Of a DNA stretch of 64,000 nt, positions 1-8,640 are shown piece after piece (the first letter of the stretch is position 1; each line of letters begins with the position of its first letter). The stretch is taken from contig NC_014100.1 in NCBI RefSeq assembly GCF_000092285.1, positions 2,170,001 to 2,234,000 on the forward strand, written 5' to 3'. The position numbers and the translations under genes were made by a program. This stretch comes from Caulobacter segnis ATCC 21756. GTDB lineage: Bacteria > Pseudomonadota > Alphaproteobacteria > Caulobacterales > Caulobacteraceae. The notes under the pieces are model-generated. The model saw nothing but the letters and a program-made list of their open reading frames with translations, was not told the DNA's origin and did not search any database.

Positions 1-1
1 G

Positions 2-217
2 GCGGTCCGTTATGTGGGCAAGACCTACAACAACGACCTCAACACCCAGGTGGTGAAGGACTACACGCTGGTCGACCTGCGCGCGTCCTATCCGCTGAAG
101 GACGGCCTGGAGGTCTTCGGCCGCGTCGAGAACGCGTTCGACAAGGACTACCAGACCATCCTGAACTACGGCACGCCCGGTCGCGGCGCGTTCGTGGGCC
201 TGCGGGCCCGCTTCTAG
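2..217 (+). CDS. btuB: TonB-dependent vitamin B12 receptor, C-terminal fragment
   Basis: This is the last 71 codons of an outer-membrane TonB-dependent receptor; the gene begins before the window. The visible part has the last beta-strands of a barrel, including VDLRASYPL and the FGRVENAFDKDYQ segment common near the end of BtuB-type receptors, and it ends in an aromatic residue (GLRARF) as barrel proteins usually do. The cobalamin transport and assembly genes follow directly on the same strand, so B12 or cobinamide is the likely ligand. The BtuB assignment rests mostly on that context; TonB-receptor identity is clear from sequence. Confidence 0.85.
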   Translation, partial: AVRYVGKTYNNDLNTQVVKDYTLVDLRASYPLKDGLEVFGRVENAFDKDYQTILNYGTPGRGAFVGLRARF

Positions 218-226
218 AGCGCGGTG

Positions 227-1243
227 ATGGCGTCGATCCCTCACCTCGGCGCCCTCCGACATGGCGGCCGTCTCCGCGAGGCGACGGCCGCCTATCCGGA
301 CGTGCGGGGGCCCTGGCTCGATCTGTCGACCGGGATCAATCCGGAGCCTTGGTCGGGCGCGCGCGCGTCGGCCGAGGCGCTACGGACGCTGCCCGATCCC
401 GAGTTGCTGACTGAACTGGAGGCCGTCGCCGCCCGCGCCTTCGGCGTGGCCGACCGTGCGCGGGTCGTGGCCGTCGCCGGGGCGGACGCGGCCCTGCGGC
501 TGCTGCCGCTCCTGCTAGACGGGGGCGACGTCGCCCTGGCCGCGCCGATCTATGGCGGCCACGCTGAGGCCTGGGCCGAGCGGAAGCCCTTGATAGTGAC
601 GTCGGTGGACGACCGACGCGCCGTCGCGGCGGATATCCTCGTCCTGGTCAATCCGAACAATCCCGACGGACGCCAGTTGCGACGCGAGGCGCTCACCGAA
701 CTGGCCGAGGCGCGCTCGGCGCTCGGGCGTTGGACGATCGTCGACGAGGCCTTCGTCGAGGTGACGCCGGGCGTCAGCGTCGCGGATCTGGAGATCGAGC
801 GCCTGATCGTCCTGCGCTCATTCGGAAAGTTCTACGGCCTGCCTGGGGCGCGGCTCGGATTCATCATTTGCGACAAGGTCTTGGCGAAAAAACTTCGCGC
901 GGTCCTTGGTGATTGGCCGGTCTGCGCTGACGCCCTGGCCCTGGGTCTCGGCGCCTATGCCGACGACGCCTGGCGGGCCACGACCATCGCCTGCCTGGCG
1001 GCCCAGGCCCGCAACGTCGACGCGGTCCTGAGCTCCGCCGGCCTTGCCGTCGTGGGCGGCTGCGATCTTTTCCGTTGGGTCGAAGCGCCGGACGCGCACC
1101 GGCTGTTCGTCGGCCTTTGCCGGCGAGGCGTCCTGACGCGCCCGTTCGTCGAGCACCCGACCCGCCTGCGCTTCGGAATTCCCTCGCGCGGAAACCTCGA
1201 TCGTTTGCGAGAAGCCCTGCAGGCGGTCCGCCATGCGGCCTAG
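227..1243 (+). CDS. cobD: Threonine-phosphate decarboxylase (PLP aminotransferase fold)
   Basis: A cytoplasmic PLP enzyme expected to make (R)-1-amino-2-propanol phosphate, the linker of the cobalamin nucleotide loop (called CobD in Salmonella naming, CobC in older alphaproteobacterial naming). About 338 residues, usual for the family. Visible fold I landmarks, numbered from the GTG three bases upstream: VNPNNPDG near 142-149, the Asp of VDEAF near 174, and the PLP lysine in SFGKFYGLPGARLGF (K202). The ATG is chosen because it follows the GTG at 224 directly; either could be used. The end overlaps the next gene by 11 bases. It lies seven bases after the receptor gene, so co-transcription is likely. 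Confidence 0.9.
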   Translation: MASIPHLGALRHGGRLREATAAYPDVRGPWLDLSTGINPEPWSGARASAEALRTLPDPELLTELEAVAARAFGVADRARVVAVAGADAALRLLPLLLDGGDVALAAPIYGGHAEAWAERKPLIVTSVDDRRAVAADILVLVNPNNPDGRQLRREALTELAEARSALGRWTIVDEAFVEVTPGVSVADLEIERLIVLRSFGKFYGLPGARLGFIICDKVLAKKLRAVLGDWPVCADALALGLGAYADDAWRATTIACLAAQARNVDAVLSSAGLAVVGGCDLFRWVEAPDAHRLFVGLCRRGVLTRPFVEHPTRLRFGIPSRGNLDRLREALQAVRHAA

Positions 1244-2078
1244 CCGTCGGGTCATCATGGGCGGCGTCTTGGCCCTGGGCGCGCCCAGCCCCGTATTGGC
1301 GGCGCCTCGACGCATCGCGTCTCTGAACGCGTGTCTGGACGCCATGCTGGTGCATCTGGCCGACCGCTCGCAGATCGCCGCGCTCAGTCACTACGCCCGC
1401 GAGCCGCAAGGCTCGACCGTGGCGGCGCAGGCCCGCACCCTGCCGTTCACCTGGGAAAGCGCCGAGGAGATCATCGCGCTGCAGCCGGATCTGGTTCTGG
1501 CCAGCCAGCACTCGGCGTTGGCGACCCGCAACGCGCTCAAGCGCCTGCACGTTCCCGTCGAACGCTTCGCCGTTCCCAAGACGGTCGAGGAGAGCCTTGG
1601 GCAGGTCCAGCGCATGGCTCGCCTGATCGGCCAGGTGGATCGCGGCGAGCGGCTGATCGTCCGGATCAGGGCCGCCCTGGCCGCCGCGACGGTTCGACCG
1701 GGCGCCCGACGCCTGAGTGCTCTGATCTATCAACCCAATGGCTTCGCGGCGGGACCTCACACCTTGGTCGATGAAATGATGACCCTGGCCGGCTTCGACA
1801 ACGCCGCCCGGCGATATGGCCTGAAGTCCTGGGGCAACGTGCCGCTCGAGCTGCTGCTGGCGGATCCGCCTGAGGTGCTGCTGGTGGGCGAGCCCGCGCC
1901 CGGCGCGCGCAGCTGGGCCGACCGGGTCATGACCCATCCGGCGCTCGGCGCGCTTAAGGGCCGGATGCGGCAGGCCCGGTTCCCAGAGCGCCTGCTCTAT
2001 TGCGGCGGGCCGGTCCTGATCGAGTCCGCCCAGGCCATGGCTCGTGCGCGCGCCGAAATCCTGGGAGAGACGGCGTGA
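1233..2078 (+). CDS. btuF: Periplasmic cobalamin-type ABC transporter binding protein
   Basis: A 281-residue protein of the helical-backbone metal-chelate binding family (FhuD/BtuF type). It starts with a twin-arginine-containing leader (MRPSRRVIMGGVLALGAPSPVLAA, given in parts: RPSRR then a hydrophobic stretch ending in VLAA) and continues with RIASLNACLDAMLVHLAD, the usual first strand and helix of this family. It probably hands cobalamin or a corrinoid precursor to the membrane permease encoded next. It overlaps the upstream decarboxylase gene, and its TGA overlaps the next gene's GTG. The substrate is inferred from the surrounding cob genes; a siderophore-type ligand cannot be excluded from sequence alone. 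Confidence 0.85.
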   Translation: MRPSRRVIMGGVLALGAPSPVLAAPRRIASLNACLDAMLVHLADRSQIAALSHYAREPQGSTVAAQARTLPFTWESAEEIIALQPDLVLASQHSALATRNALKRLHVPVERFAVPKTVEESLGQVQRMARLIGQVDRGERLIVRIRAALAAATVRPGARRLSALIYQPNGFAAGPHTLVDEMMTLAGFDNAARRYGLKSWGNVPLELLLADPPEVLLVGEPAPGARSWADRVMTHPALGALKGRMRQARFPERLLYCGGPVLIESAQAMARARAEILGETA

Positions 2079-3061
2079 AGACGCGGTCGGTTTGGCTCGT
2101 CTGTGGCGTGCTGGCGGCGGCGCTGGTCTTGCTGTTCGCGCTCAGCCTGTGCGCAGGCCGGGTCTGGACGCCCTGGAGCGCCTGGATCTCGAACGGCGCC
2201 GATCCACGCTGGGCCATCGTCTTTGGTTTGCGGCTGCCCCGCACCATCCTGGCGTTGCTGGTCGGCGGCGCGCTGGGGCTGAGCGGCGCGGCGCTTCAGG
2301 GGTATACCCGCAATCCGCTAGCCGAGCCCGGCGTGCTGGGCGTCTCTTCCTCGGCGGCGCTGGGCGCGGTGCTGACCCTCTATCTCGGCGCGGCGGCCGA
2401 GGCGAGCTGGATCCTGCCCGGCGCGGCCATGGTCGGCGCGGGCCTTGGCGTGTTCGCGCTGCTGGCGCTGGCGGGCGTCACCTCCAGCGTCGTCACCTTC
2501 ATCCTGGCCGGGTTCATCATCCAGACCGTCTGCACCGCGGGCATCTCCCTGGCTCTGAACCTGGCGCCGAACCCGTGGGCGGTGGACGAGATCGTCAGCT
2601 GGCTGATGGGCTCCCTGGCCGACCGTAGCGTCGAGGAGGTCCGCATCGCCGCGCCGGGCGTGATCGTCGGATCTTTGGTCTTGCTTACGCAGGGCCGGGC
2701 GCTGGACGCCCTGACCCTGGGCGAGCAGGGCGCGCGGTCGCTGGGCGTCAGCCTGACGCGAACGCGGCTCCTGCTGGCGATCGGCGTGGCCCTGACGGTC
2801 GGATCCAGCGTGGCGGTCACGGGCGTCATCGGTTTCGTGGGGCTGATCGTCCCGCATCTGCTGCGGCCCTGGGTTGGTTCGAGGCCCGGCGCTCTCCTCT
2901 GGCCCTCGCTGCTGGGCGGGGCGGCGCTGACGCTTGGCGCCGACATCCTGGTCCGCCTGACCCCGGCCGCCGAAGAGATCAAGCTCGGCGTCGCCATGGC
3001 CGCGCTGGGCGGGCCTTTCTTCCTCTGGATGCTGGTGGCGATGCGCAGGAGGCTGGCGTGA
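2075..3061 (+). CDS. btuC: Cobalamin-type ABC transporter permease
   Basis: A multi-spanning inner-membrane permease of the FecCD/BtuC family, 328 residues from the GTG at 2075. That start is preferred because the four-base GTGA overlap with the upstream stop matches the rest of the operon, and the protein then opens directly with a membrane helix (WLVCGVLAAALVLLFALSL). Family landmarks include LRLPRTILALLVGGALGLSG with AALQGYTRNPLAEPGVLG just after it, and GFVGLIVPHLLR, the coupling region that contacts the ATPase. It pairs with the binding protein upstream and the ATPase downstream. Confidence 0.93.
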   Translation: MKTRSVWLVCGVLAAALVLLFALSLCAGRVWTPWSAWISNGADPRWAIVFGLRLPRTILALLVGGALGLSGAALQGYTRNPLAEPGVLGVSSSAALGAVLTLYLGAAAEASWILPGAAMVGAGLGVFALLALAGVTSSVVTFILAGFIIQTVCTAGISLALNLAPNPWAVDEIVSWLMGSLADRSVEEVRIAAPGVIVGSLVLLTQGRALDALTLGEQGARSLGVSLTRTRLLLAIGVALTVGSSVAVTGVIGFVGLIVPHLLRPWVGSRPGALLWPSLLGGAALTLGADILVRLTPAAEEIKLGVAMAALGGPFFLWMLVAMRRRLA

Positions 3062-3837
3062 GCGAGGGACTGTTCGCCGAGACGGTGAGCCTGAGCCTGG
3101 GCGGCAAGGCGGTGCTCAACCGCGTCACCGCCCAGTTCAGCCGGGGCGAGCTGGTTGCGATCGTCGGTCCCAACGGCGCGGGCAAGTCGAGCCTGCTGTC
3201 TTGCCTGGCGGGCCTGAGGCGCCCCGACACAGGCCAGGTCTCTCTGGACGGCGCGATCGTGACGCAGATCCCCGCGCGACGTCGGGCGCGAGTGATGGCG
3301 TTCCTGGCCCAGACGCCCGAGATCGCCTGGGATGTCGATGTACGCACCTTTGTGGGCTTGGGGCGCACTCCGCACCTGGGCGCGTTCGGTCCCAGCGCCG
3401 AAGACGCCGCCGCCATGGACCAGGCGATCGCGACGACGGGGCTGGACGATTTCGTCGAGCGGCCGATCACCCGCCTGTCGGGGGGCGAGCGGGCCAGGGC
3501 CCTGATCGCCCGCGCCTTGGCGGGCCAAACTGACTGGCTGCTGGCGGACGAGCCGCTGACGGGACTCGATCCGGGACACGCCTTGGATACGGTGGGCCTG
3601 TTCCGCCGCCTCGCCCACGAGCAGGGCAAGGGCGTGATCGTCACGCTGCACGATCTGACCCTGGCCGCCCGCTTCGCCGATCGCGTGCTGTTGCTGGATC
3701 GAGGCTGCCTGGTCGCCGACGGCGCGCCAGGGAAAGCGCTGACGCCGCAGGCCTTGGCGATGGCCTATGGCGTCGCAACCCGCACCCACGCCGGCGAGGC
3801 GGGGCCGCTGATCGAGATCCTGCGCCGTGTGGACTAG
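3058..3837 (+). CDS. btuD: Cobalamin-type ABC transporter ATP-binding protein
   Basis: The 259-residue ATPase of the importer. Walker A is GPNGAGKSS near residues 38-46, the signature is LSGGERARAL, Walker B is DWLLADEPLTGLD, and the switch histidine is in VTLHDLTLAARFADR. A GTG start overlaps the permease stop in a four-base GTGA junction. The 3' end overlaps cbiB by 11 bases. Cobalamin as the transported ligand is inferred from context; the family also serves haem and ferric siderophores. Confidence 0.93.
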   Translation: MSEGLFAETVSLSLGGKAVLNRVTAQFSRGELVAIVGPNGAGKSSLLSCLAGLRRPDTGQVSLDGAIVTQIPARRRARVMAFLAQTPEIAWDVDVRTFVGLGRTPHLGAFGPSAEDAAAMDQAIATTGLDDFVERPITRLSGGERARALIARALAGQTDWLLADEPLTGLDPGHALDTVGLFRRLAHEQGKGVIVTLHDLTLAARFADRVLLLDRGCLVADGAPGKALTPQALAMAYGVATRTHAGEAGPLIEILRRVD

Positions 3838-4753
3838 CCCGTGGATCGTCCTGGCCGCGGCGGCTCTGGAAGCCGTGCTGGGCTATCCGGAGGCGCTCCA
3901 CCGCCGCATCCCGCATCCCGTGGTCTGGATCGGCGCCCTGATCTCGCGTCTGGAAGCTGGGCTCAATCGCCCAACCTGGAGCGACGCGACGCGTCGCGCG
4001 GCGGGCGTCGCGACGCTGGCGATCATCGTGCTGGTCAGCGGACTTGTTGGCTGGCTGCTGGCCAAGTTCGGCGGGCCCTACGTCATGGCGGTCGTTGGGA
4101 CGCTGGGCCTGGCGCAGCGTAGCCTTCACCAGCATGTCACCGCCGTTCTGCGTCCGTTGCAAAGCGGTGATCTCGTCGCGGCGCGAGAGGCGGTCGGCAT
4201 GATCGTCGGCCGCGACGTGGCTGGCCTCGACGCCGGCGGGGTCGCCGCGGCGGCGATCGAGAGCCTGGCCGAGAGCTTCAATGACGGCGTCGTCGCGCCG
4301 ATCTTCTGGTTCGTGGTCGCGGGCCTGCCGGGCCTCTTCGTCTACAAGGCGGTCAATACGGCCGACAGCTTGATCGGCCACCGCGAGCCGCGTTGGCGCG
4401 CGTTCGGCTGGGCCTCGGCGCGGTTCGACGACCTGCTGAACCTGGCCCCCGCGCGGCTGGCCGGCGCGCTGATCGCCTTGGCCGGGCGCGGCGGCTGGTC
4501 GGTCATGATCCGCGACGCGGGCAAACACGCCTCGCCGAACGCCGGCTGGCCTGAGGCTGCGATGGCCGGCGCCCTGGGCGTGCGCCTGGGCGGCGCGGCC
4601 TGGTATGACGGCGAGCGGTCCGATCGCCCCATGTTCGGAAGCGGCCGGGAAGTCCAGACCGAAGACCTGCAGCGCGCGCTGCGCATCTACCTGGCGGCCT
4701 GCGCGATCCTGTGGCTGCTGTTGGCGTTGGGAGGACTGGCATGGCCGCGTTGA
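3827..4753 (+). CDS. cbiB: Adenosylcobinamide-phosphate synthase
   Basis: An integral-membrane enzyme of 308 residues that joins adenosylcobyric acid to aminopropanol phosphate (CbiB in Salmonella, CobD in Pseudomonas denitrificans naming). The protein is hydrophobic and carries the family pattern: [20 protein letters not shown] near the N-terminus, the central [21 protein letters not shown] with its conserved SFNDGVVAP, and [18 protein letters not shown]. The GTG start lies inside the btuD coding end, showing translational coupling. Together with the decarboxylase encoded at the head of the operon it makes both the linker and the joining step. Confidence 0.93.
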   Translation: MWTSPWIVLAAAALEAVLGYPEALHRRIPHPVVWIGALISRLEAGLNRPTWSDATRRAAGVATLAIIVLVSGLVGWLLAKFGGPYVMAVVGTLGLAQRSLHQHVTAVLRPLQSGDLVAAREAVGMIVGRDVAGLDAGGVAAAAIESLAESFNDGVVAPIFWFVVAGLPGLFVYKAVNTADSLIGHREPRWRAFGWASARFDDLLNLAPARLAGALIALAGRGGWSVMIRDAGKHASPNAGWPEAAMAGALGVRLGGAAWYDGERSDRPMFGSGREVQTEDLQRALRIYLAACAILWLLLALGGLAWPR

Positions 4754-6198
4754 TGATCCAGGGCTGCGGGTCCGACGTCGGCAAGTCGGTGCTGGTCGCG
4801 GGCCTTTGCCGGCTGTTCGCCAACCGAGGCCTGACGGTCCGTCCGTTCAAGCCGCAGAATATGTCGAACAACGCCGCGGTCACTGCGGAGGGCGGGGAGA
4901 TCGGGCGGGCTCAGGCCCTGCAAGCCGTCGCCTGCCGCACGCCGCCGACCGTCGACATGAACCCGGTGCTGCTGAAGCCCCAGAGCGACGTCGGCGCTCA
5001 GCTGGTGGTGCGGGGCCAGATGGCCGGGACCTGGAAGGCCAGCGGCTACCAGGCGCGGAAGGGCGAACTGCTGGGTCTCGTGGTCGAGAGCTTCCGGCGC
5101 CTGGAGGCCGAAAGCGACCTCGTCATCGTCGAGGGGGCGGGGAGCCCGGCCGAGGTCAATCTCCGCGCCGGCGACATCGCCAACATGGGCTTCGCGCGCG
5201 CGGCCGATGTGCCGGTCGTGCTGGTCGGGGACATCGATCGTGGCCATGTGATCGCCGCCCTGGTCGGCGCCCACGCGGTGCTGGACGAGGCCGACCGCGC
5301 CATGGTGCGCGGCTTCCTGATCAACAAGTTTCGGGGCGATCCGACGCTCTTCCAGGACGGAAGGCGGATGATCGTCGAGGCGACGGGCTGGCCCGACCTT
5401 GGCATGGCGCCCTGGCTGGCGGCGGCGCGACGACTGCCGGCCGAGGACGCCGTCGTGCTCGAAGACCCGTCGCCGCTGGGCGAAAGGAAGATCCGCATCG
5501 TCGTGCCGATGCTCTCACGCATCGCCAATTTCGACGAGTTCGACGCCCTGCGCTCCGAGCCGGATGTGGCCTTCGCCTTCGTGCCGCCCGGCCAGCCGCT
5601 GCCCGGCGACGCCGACCTTGTCATTCTGCCGGGGACCAAGGCGACGCCGGCGGACCTGGCCTTCTTTCGCGCGCAAGGCTGGGACATCGATCTGGCCGCC
5701 CACGTTCGGCGCGGCGGGCGCGTGCTGGGCGTCTGCGGCGGCTTCCAGATGCTGGGCCGTCGTCTCTCTGATCCAGACGGGATCGAGGGCGCGCCAGCCT
5801 CCGTGGAGGGCCTTGCCCTGCTCGACGTCGAGACGGTGATGACCGATCGTAAGACCCTGCGCCAGGTGACGGGGCGACTGCCCGGCGGCGCGGCCTTCTC
5901 CGGCTACGAGATGCATGTGGGCCGCACCGAGGGCGGCGAGCGTCCGATGCTGCGGTTCGACGATGGCGGCCAGGACGGCGCCATCTCGGCCGATGGCCGG
6001 GTGCGCGGCTGCTACGTCCACGGCCTGTTCGACAGCGGCGAGGCGAGGGCCGAACTGCTGGCCGAGCTCGGCGCGGTCTCGGATCACCTCGATCAATCCG
6101 CGCGCGTCGACCGGGCGCTCGACGAGATCGCGGCCGCTCTGGAGGCGGCGTTCGACATTCCCGCGCTCGCGGCCATCGCCGGCCTGGAGACCTCTTGA
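4741..6198 (+). CDS. cobQ: Cobyric acid synthase
   Basis: Glutamine-dependent amidase that amidates adenosylcobyrinic acid a,c-diamide at four positions. The 485-residue protein has the N-terminal dethiobiotin-synthetase-like domain with a P-loop (GCGSDVGKS, residues 8-16), the conserved [13 protein letters not shown], and a C-terminal type 1 glutamine amidotransferase domain with nucleophile C332 in [10 protein letters not shown] and H427 in YVHGLF. The ATG at 4741 is chosen over upstream in-frame codons because [16 protein letters not shown] matches the family N-terminus; it overlaps the cbiB stop by 13 bases. The stop overlaps the ATG of cobT (TGATG). Confidence 0.95.
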   Translation: MAALMIQGCGSDVGKSVLVAGLCRLFANRGLTVRPFKPQNMSNNAAVTAEGGEIGRAQALQAVACRTPPTVDMNPVLLKPQSDVGAQLVVRGQMAGTWKASGYQARKGELLGLVVESFRRLEAESDLVIVEGAGSPAEVNLRAGDIANMGFARAADVPVVLVGDIDRGHVIAALVGAHAVLDEADRAMVRGFLINKFRGDPTLFQDGRRMIVEATGWPDLGMAPWLAAARRLPAEDAVVLEDPSPLGERKIRIVVPMLSRIANFDEFDALRSEPDVAFAFVPPGQPLPGDADLVILPGTKATPADLAFFRAQGWDIDLAAHVRRGGRVLGVCGGFQMLGRRLSDPDGIEGAPASVEGLALLDVETVMTDRKTLRQVTGRLPGGAAFSGYEMHVGRTEGGERPMLRFDDGGQDGAISADGRVRGCYVHGLFDSGEARAELLAELGAVSDHLDQSARVDRALDEIAAALEAAFDIPALAAIAGLETS

Positions 6199-7229
6199 TG
6201 ACCCTGCCCGCCGTTTCCCCGGTCGATCTCTCGGGCGCCGAAGCGCTCCGCGCTCAGCTCGACGCCAAGGCCAAGCCGCTGGGCGCGCTGGGGCGGATCG
6301 AGGATCTGGCCGTGCGGCTAGGCCTGATCGCGGGTGGATCGCCGCCGTCGTTCGATCGCGCGTTGCTTCTGGTCTTCGCCGGCGACCACGGCATGAACGC
6401 CGAGGGCGTCTCGGCCTATCCGTCGGCTGTCACCCAGGCGATGGTCGCGACCTTCCTGGCCGGCAAGGCCAGCGCCAACGCCTTCGCCCGCGCCGTGGGG
6501 GCGGAGTTGCGGGTCGTGGACGCTGGTGTCGACGCCGAACTCCCGTCCCATTCGGTGCTGATCGACGCCAAGGTCCGACGGGGCAGCCGCAACGCCGCGG
6601 TCGAACCCGCCTTGACCCAGGCCGAAGTCGAATCCGCGCTGGAACGCGGGGCCGGCATCGCCCTCCAAGCGGCCGAAGAGGGTTTCGAGATCCTCGCCCT
6701 GGGTGAGATGGGCATCGGCAACACCGCCTCGGCGGCGCTGCTCATGCATCGCCTGGCGCCCGCGCCGCTCGCCGGCTGCATCGGCCGGGGCGCGGGGCAT
6801 GACGAGGCGGGCCTGGCGCGCAAGATCGCCATCCTCGAGCGAGCCGCCGCGCGCAGCGCCGCCACGGAGCCCTTGGAGGTCCTGGCGGAGTTTGGCGGCT
6901 TGGAGATCGCCATGATGGCCGGCGCGATCATCGGCGCGGCCTCGGCCAAGATTCCGGTGCTCGTGGACGGCTTCATTGTCTCGGCGGCGGCGCTGGTCGC
7001 GATCCGCCTGGTTCCGGCGGCCAAGGACTACTGTGTCTTCTGCCATCGCTCGGCCGAGCAGGGGCACGGCCGGCTGCTCGCCGCCTTGGAGGTCGAGCCG
7101 CTGCTGGCGCTGGACTTGCGGCTGGGCGAGGGGACAGGTGCGCTGCTCGCCTTGCCCATGGTACGGGCCGCCTCGCGCCTGCTGAGCGACGTCGCCAGCC
7201 TGGACGACGTCTTGAACGGAAGGCTCTGA
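6198..7229 (+). CDS. cobT: Nicotinate-nucleotide--dimethylbenzimidazole phosphoribosyltransferase
   Basis: Makes alpha-ribazole 5'-phosphate from 5,6-dimethylbenzimidazole and nicotinate mononucleotide, the lower-ligand activation step. About 343 residues, as in the family. Visible hallmarks are LLLVFAGDHGMNAEGVSAYP (AGDHG motif), LGEMGIGNTASAALL, GRGAGHDEAGLARK, and HRSAEQGHGRLL, which carries the catalytic glutamate region (SAEQGH). The ATG at 6198 shares its first base with the cobQ stop. In some species this enzyme activates other lower ligands, so the base used here cannot be read from sequence. Confidence 0.95.
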   Translation: MTLPAVSPVDLSGAEALRAQLDAKAKPLGALGRIEDLAVRLGLIAGGSPPSFDRALLLVFAGDHGMNAEGVSAYPSAVTQAMVATFLAGKASANAFARAVGAELRVVDAGVDAELPSHSVLIDAKVRRGSRNAAVEPALTQAEVESALERGAGIALQAAEEGFEILALGEMGIGNTASAALLMHRLAPAPLAGCIGRGAGHDEAGLARKIAILERAAARSAATEPLEVLAEFGGLEIAMMAGAIIGAASAKIPVLVDGFIVSAAALVAIRLVPAAKDYCVFCHRSAEQGHGRLLAALEVEPLLALDLRLGEGTGALLALPMVRAASRLLSDVASLDDVLNGRL

Positions 7230-7231
7230 CC

Positions 7232-7993
7232 GTGGGCTGGCTCGCGCATCAGGCGCGGCTTCTGCTCTGCGCCGTCCAGTTCCTGACGCGGATTCCGACG
7301 CCGGCCCTGAACCGCTTCGAGAGCGATTGGATCACACGAGCCGCGCGCTATTTTCCTCTGGTAGGTCAGGGTGTTGGGGCGATCTCCGCGGGCGTCTTCT
7401 TTGTGGGCTTCCAGATGTGGGGCGCGGGTGTCGCGGCCGTTCTGGCGATTGGCGCGGGCTTGTTGGTCACTGGCGCCTTTCACGAAGACGGCCTGGCCGA
7501 TACGGCCGACGGGCTGGGTGGCGGCCAGACGGCTCAGCGCCGCCTGGAGATCATGAAGGACAGCCGCATAGGGACCTATGGCGTCTGCGCGCTGCTCGTC
7601 GCGCTCGGCCTGAAAGCGGCTGTTTTGGCGACCCTAACGGCGCAGGCCGGAGGCTTGGTTTTGCTGGCGGCGCATGGCGCGGGGCGCGCGGCGGCTGTCG
7701 TCGCCATGCGGGTCACGCCGTACGCGCCTTCGGGTGAGGCGGGGAAGTGGAAGCCTACGCCGATCGGCGTGCGCACTGGCGAGGTGATCGTCGCTCTTGT
7801 CATCGCGGCCTGGCCGTTGCTGCTTCTACCCGCGCCGGCCGCCGGATTGGGTCTAGCCTTGGGCGGCGTCGCCGCGGTGATCCTGGCGAGAACGGCCGTC
7901 CGGTTGATCGGCGGCCACACGGGTGACGTGCTTGGCGCGGTCGAGCAGGTTTTCGAGGTCGGCTTCCTGCTCGGCGTGGCGGCGCTGGCGTGA
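7232..7993 (+). CDS. cobS: Adenosylcobinamide-GDP ribazoletransferase (cobalamin 5'-phosphate synthase)
   Basis: Integral-membrane enzyme of 253 residues that joins adenosylcobinamide-GDP with alpha-ribazole or its phosphate to close the nucleotide loop. The family start LCAVQFLTRIPTP is present, then the acidic metal-binding stretch DGLADTADGLGGG near residue 90 and RRLEIMKDSRIGTYG, followed by several membrane helices. It begins with GTG two bases after cobT. The gene supplying adenosylcobinamide-GDP (cobU/cobP) is not visible in this window and is probably upstream or elsewhere. Confidence 0.93.
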   Translation: MGWLAHQARLLLCAVQFLTRIPTPALNRFESDWITRAARYFPLVGQGVGAISAGVFFVGFQMWGAGVAAVLAIGAGLLVTGAFHEDGLADTADGLGGGQTAQRRLEIMKDSRIGTYGVCALLVALGLKAAVLATLTAQAGGLVLLAAHGAGRAAAVVAMRVTPYAPSGEAGKWKPTPIGVRTGEVIVALVIAAWPLLLLPAPAAGLGLALGGVAAVILARTAVRLIGGHTGDVLGAVEQVFEVGFLLGVAALA

Positions 7994-8502
7994 GGCTGAT
8001 CGTGTGCCCGGGGTCGGCTGTCGACGCGCTGCTGGCGCGCACGCGCGTAGACCACGTGCTGGCCCTGGTGTCGCCCGACGCCGAGGTCGAGCCGCGCGCG
8101 GTTCCGGCGACCATCCTGCGCTTCAACGACATCGCCGCGCCCCGGCCTGATCTGATCGCGCCGAGCTCTGAGTTGGTCCGCGAGATCATTGGCCTAGGCC
8201 ACGACCTGCCCGCCGAGGCCACGCTTCTTGTCCACTGCTTCGCCGGCGTCAGTCGCTCTCCAGCGGCGGCCTACATCCTGGCGTGCGCCGCGGGCGGCCC
8301 CGGCGAGGAGGTCGCGATCGCGACACGCCTGCGCGAGGCCTCGCCCAAGGCCACGCCCAACCCCCTGATAGTCTCCCTGGCCGACGACATGCTGGGGCGC
8401 GGCGGCGCCATGAGCGCGGCCATCGCGGCGATCGGGCGGGGCGCGGACGCGTACGAAGGAGACGTGATCGATTGGACGCTGGACGCCGTCGCTCGCCCCT
8501 AG
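7990..8502 (+). CDS. Small tyrosine/dual-specificity phosphatase-like protein
   Basis: A 170-residue protein with the cysteine-phosphatase active-site loop HCFAGVSRSP: C83 followed by R89 gives the CX5R signature of tyrosine and dual-specificity phosphatases. The preceding strand (ATLLVHC) and following helix (PAAAYILACA) fit that fold. The GTG start overlaps the cobS stop (GTGA), making it the last gene of the cobalamin operon. Known members dephosphorylate proteins or small molecules. No canonical CobC-type alpha-ribazole phosphatase is seen nearby, so this could perform that step; that is inference from position. A bystander protein phosphatase is the alternative. Confidence 0.75.
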   Translation: MRLIVCPGSAVDALLARTRVDHVLALVSPDAEVEPRAVPATILRFNDIAAPRPDLIAPSSELVREIIGLGHDLPAEATLLVHCFAGVSRSPAAAYILACAAGGPGEEVAIATRLREASPKATPNPLIVSLADDMLGRGGAMSAAIAAIGRGADAYEGDVIDWTLDAVARP

Positions 8503-8536
8503 GTTCGTCCGGCCGACCATGCGACCCAGAAATTGA

Positions 8537-8550
8537 TGGGAGCGCTAACA
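8537..8550 (+). promoter_or_regulatory. XylR-like LacI-family operator
   Basis: The 14 bases TGGGAGCGCTAACA lie 91 bases before the esterase gene start. They contain the AGCGCT centre typical of LacI-family sites and differ by one base from the Caulobacter xylose repressor (XylR) site as I recall it (TGGTAGCGCTAACA). If functional, this would put the esterase at 8641 under xylose control. No xylR gene is in the window. Confidence 0.5.
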
Positions 8551-8640
8551 ATGGTCGTGACACGCGCCTCAGAATTTGTAGGAGTAATCCAGAGCCGCGC
8601 CACAAGCGGTCGATAACAAATAGTGGGAGCGAGAAACGAT

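Noticed and set aside
1-8502. Cobalamin riboswitch
   Set aside because: Expected before btuB, which begins outside the window; no B12-box-like leader is seen inside.
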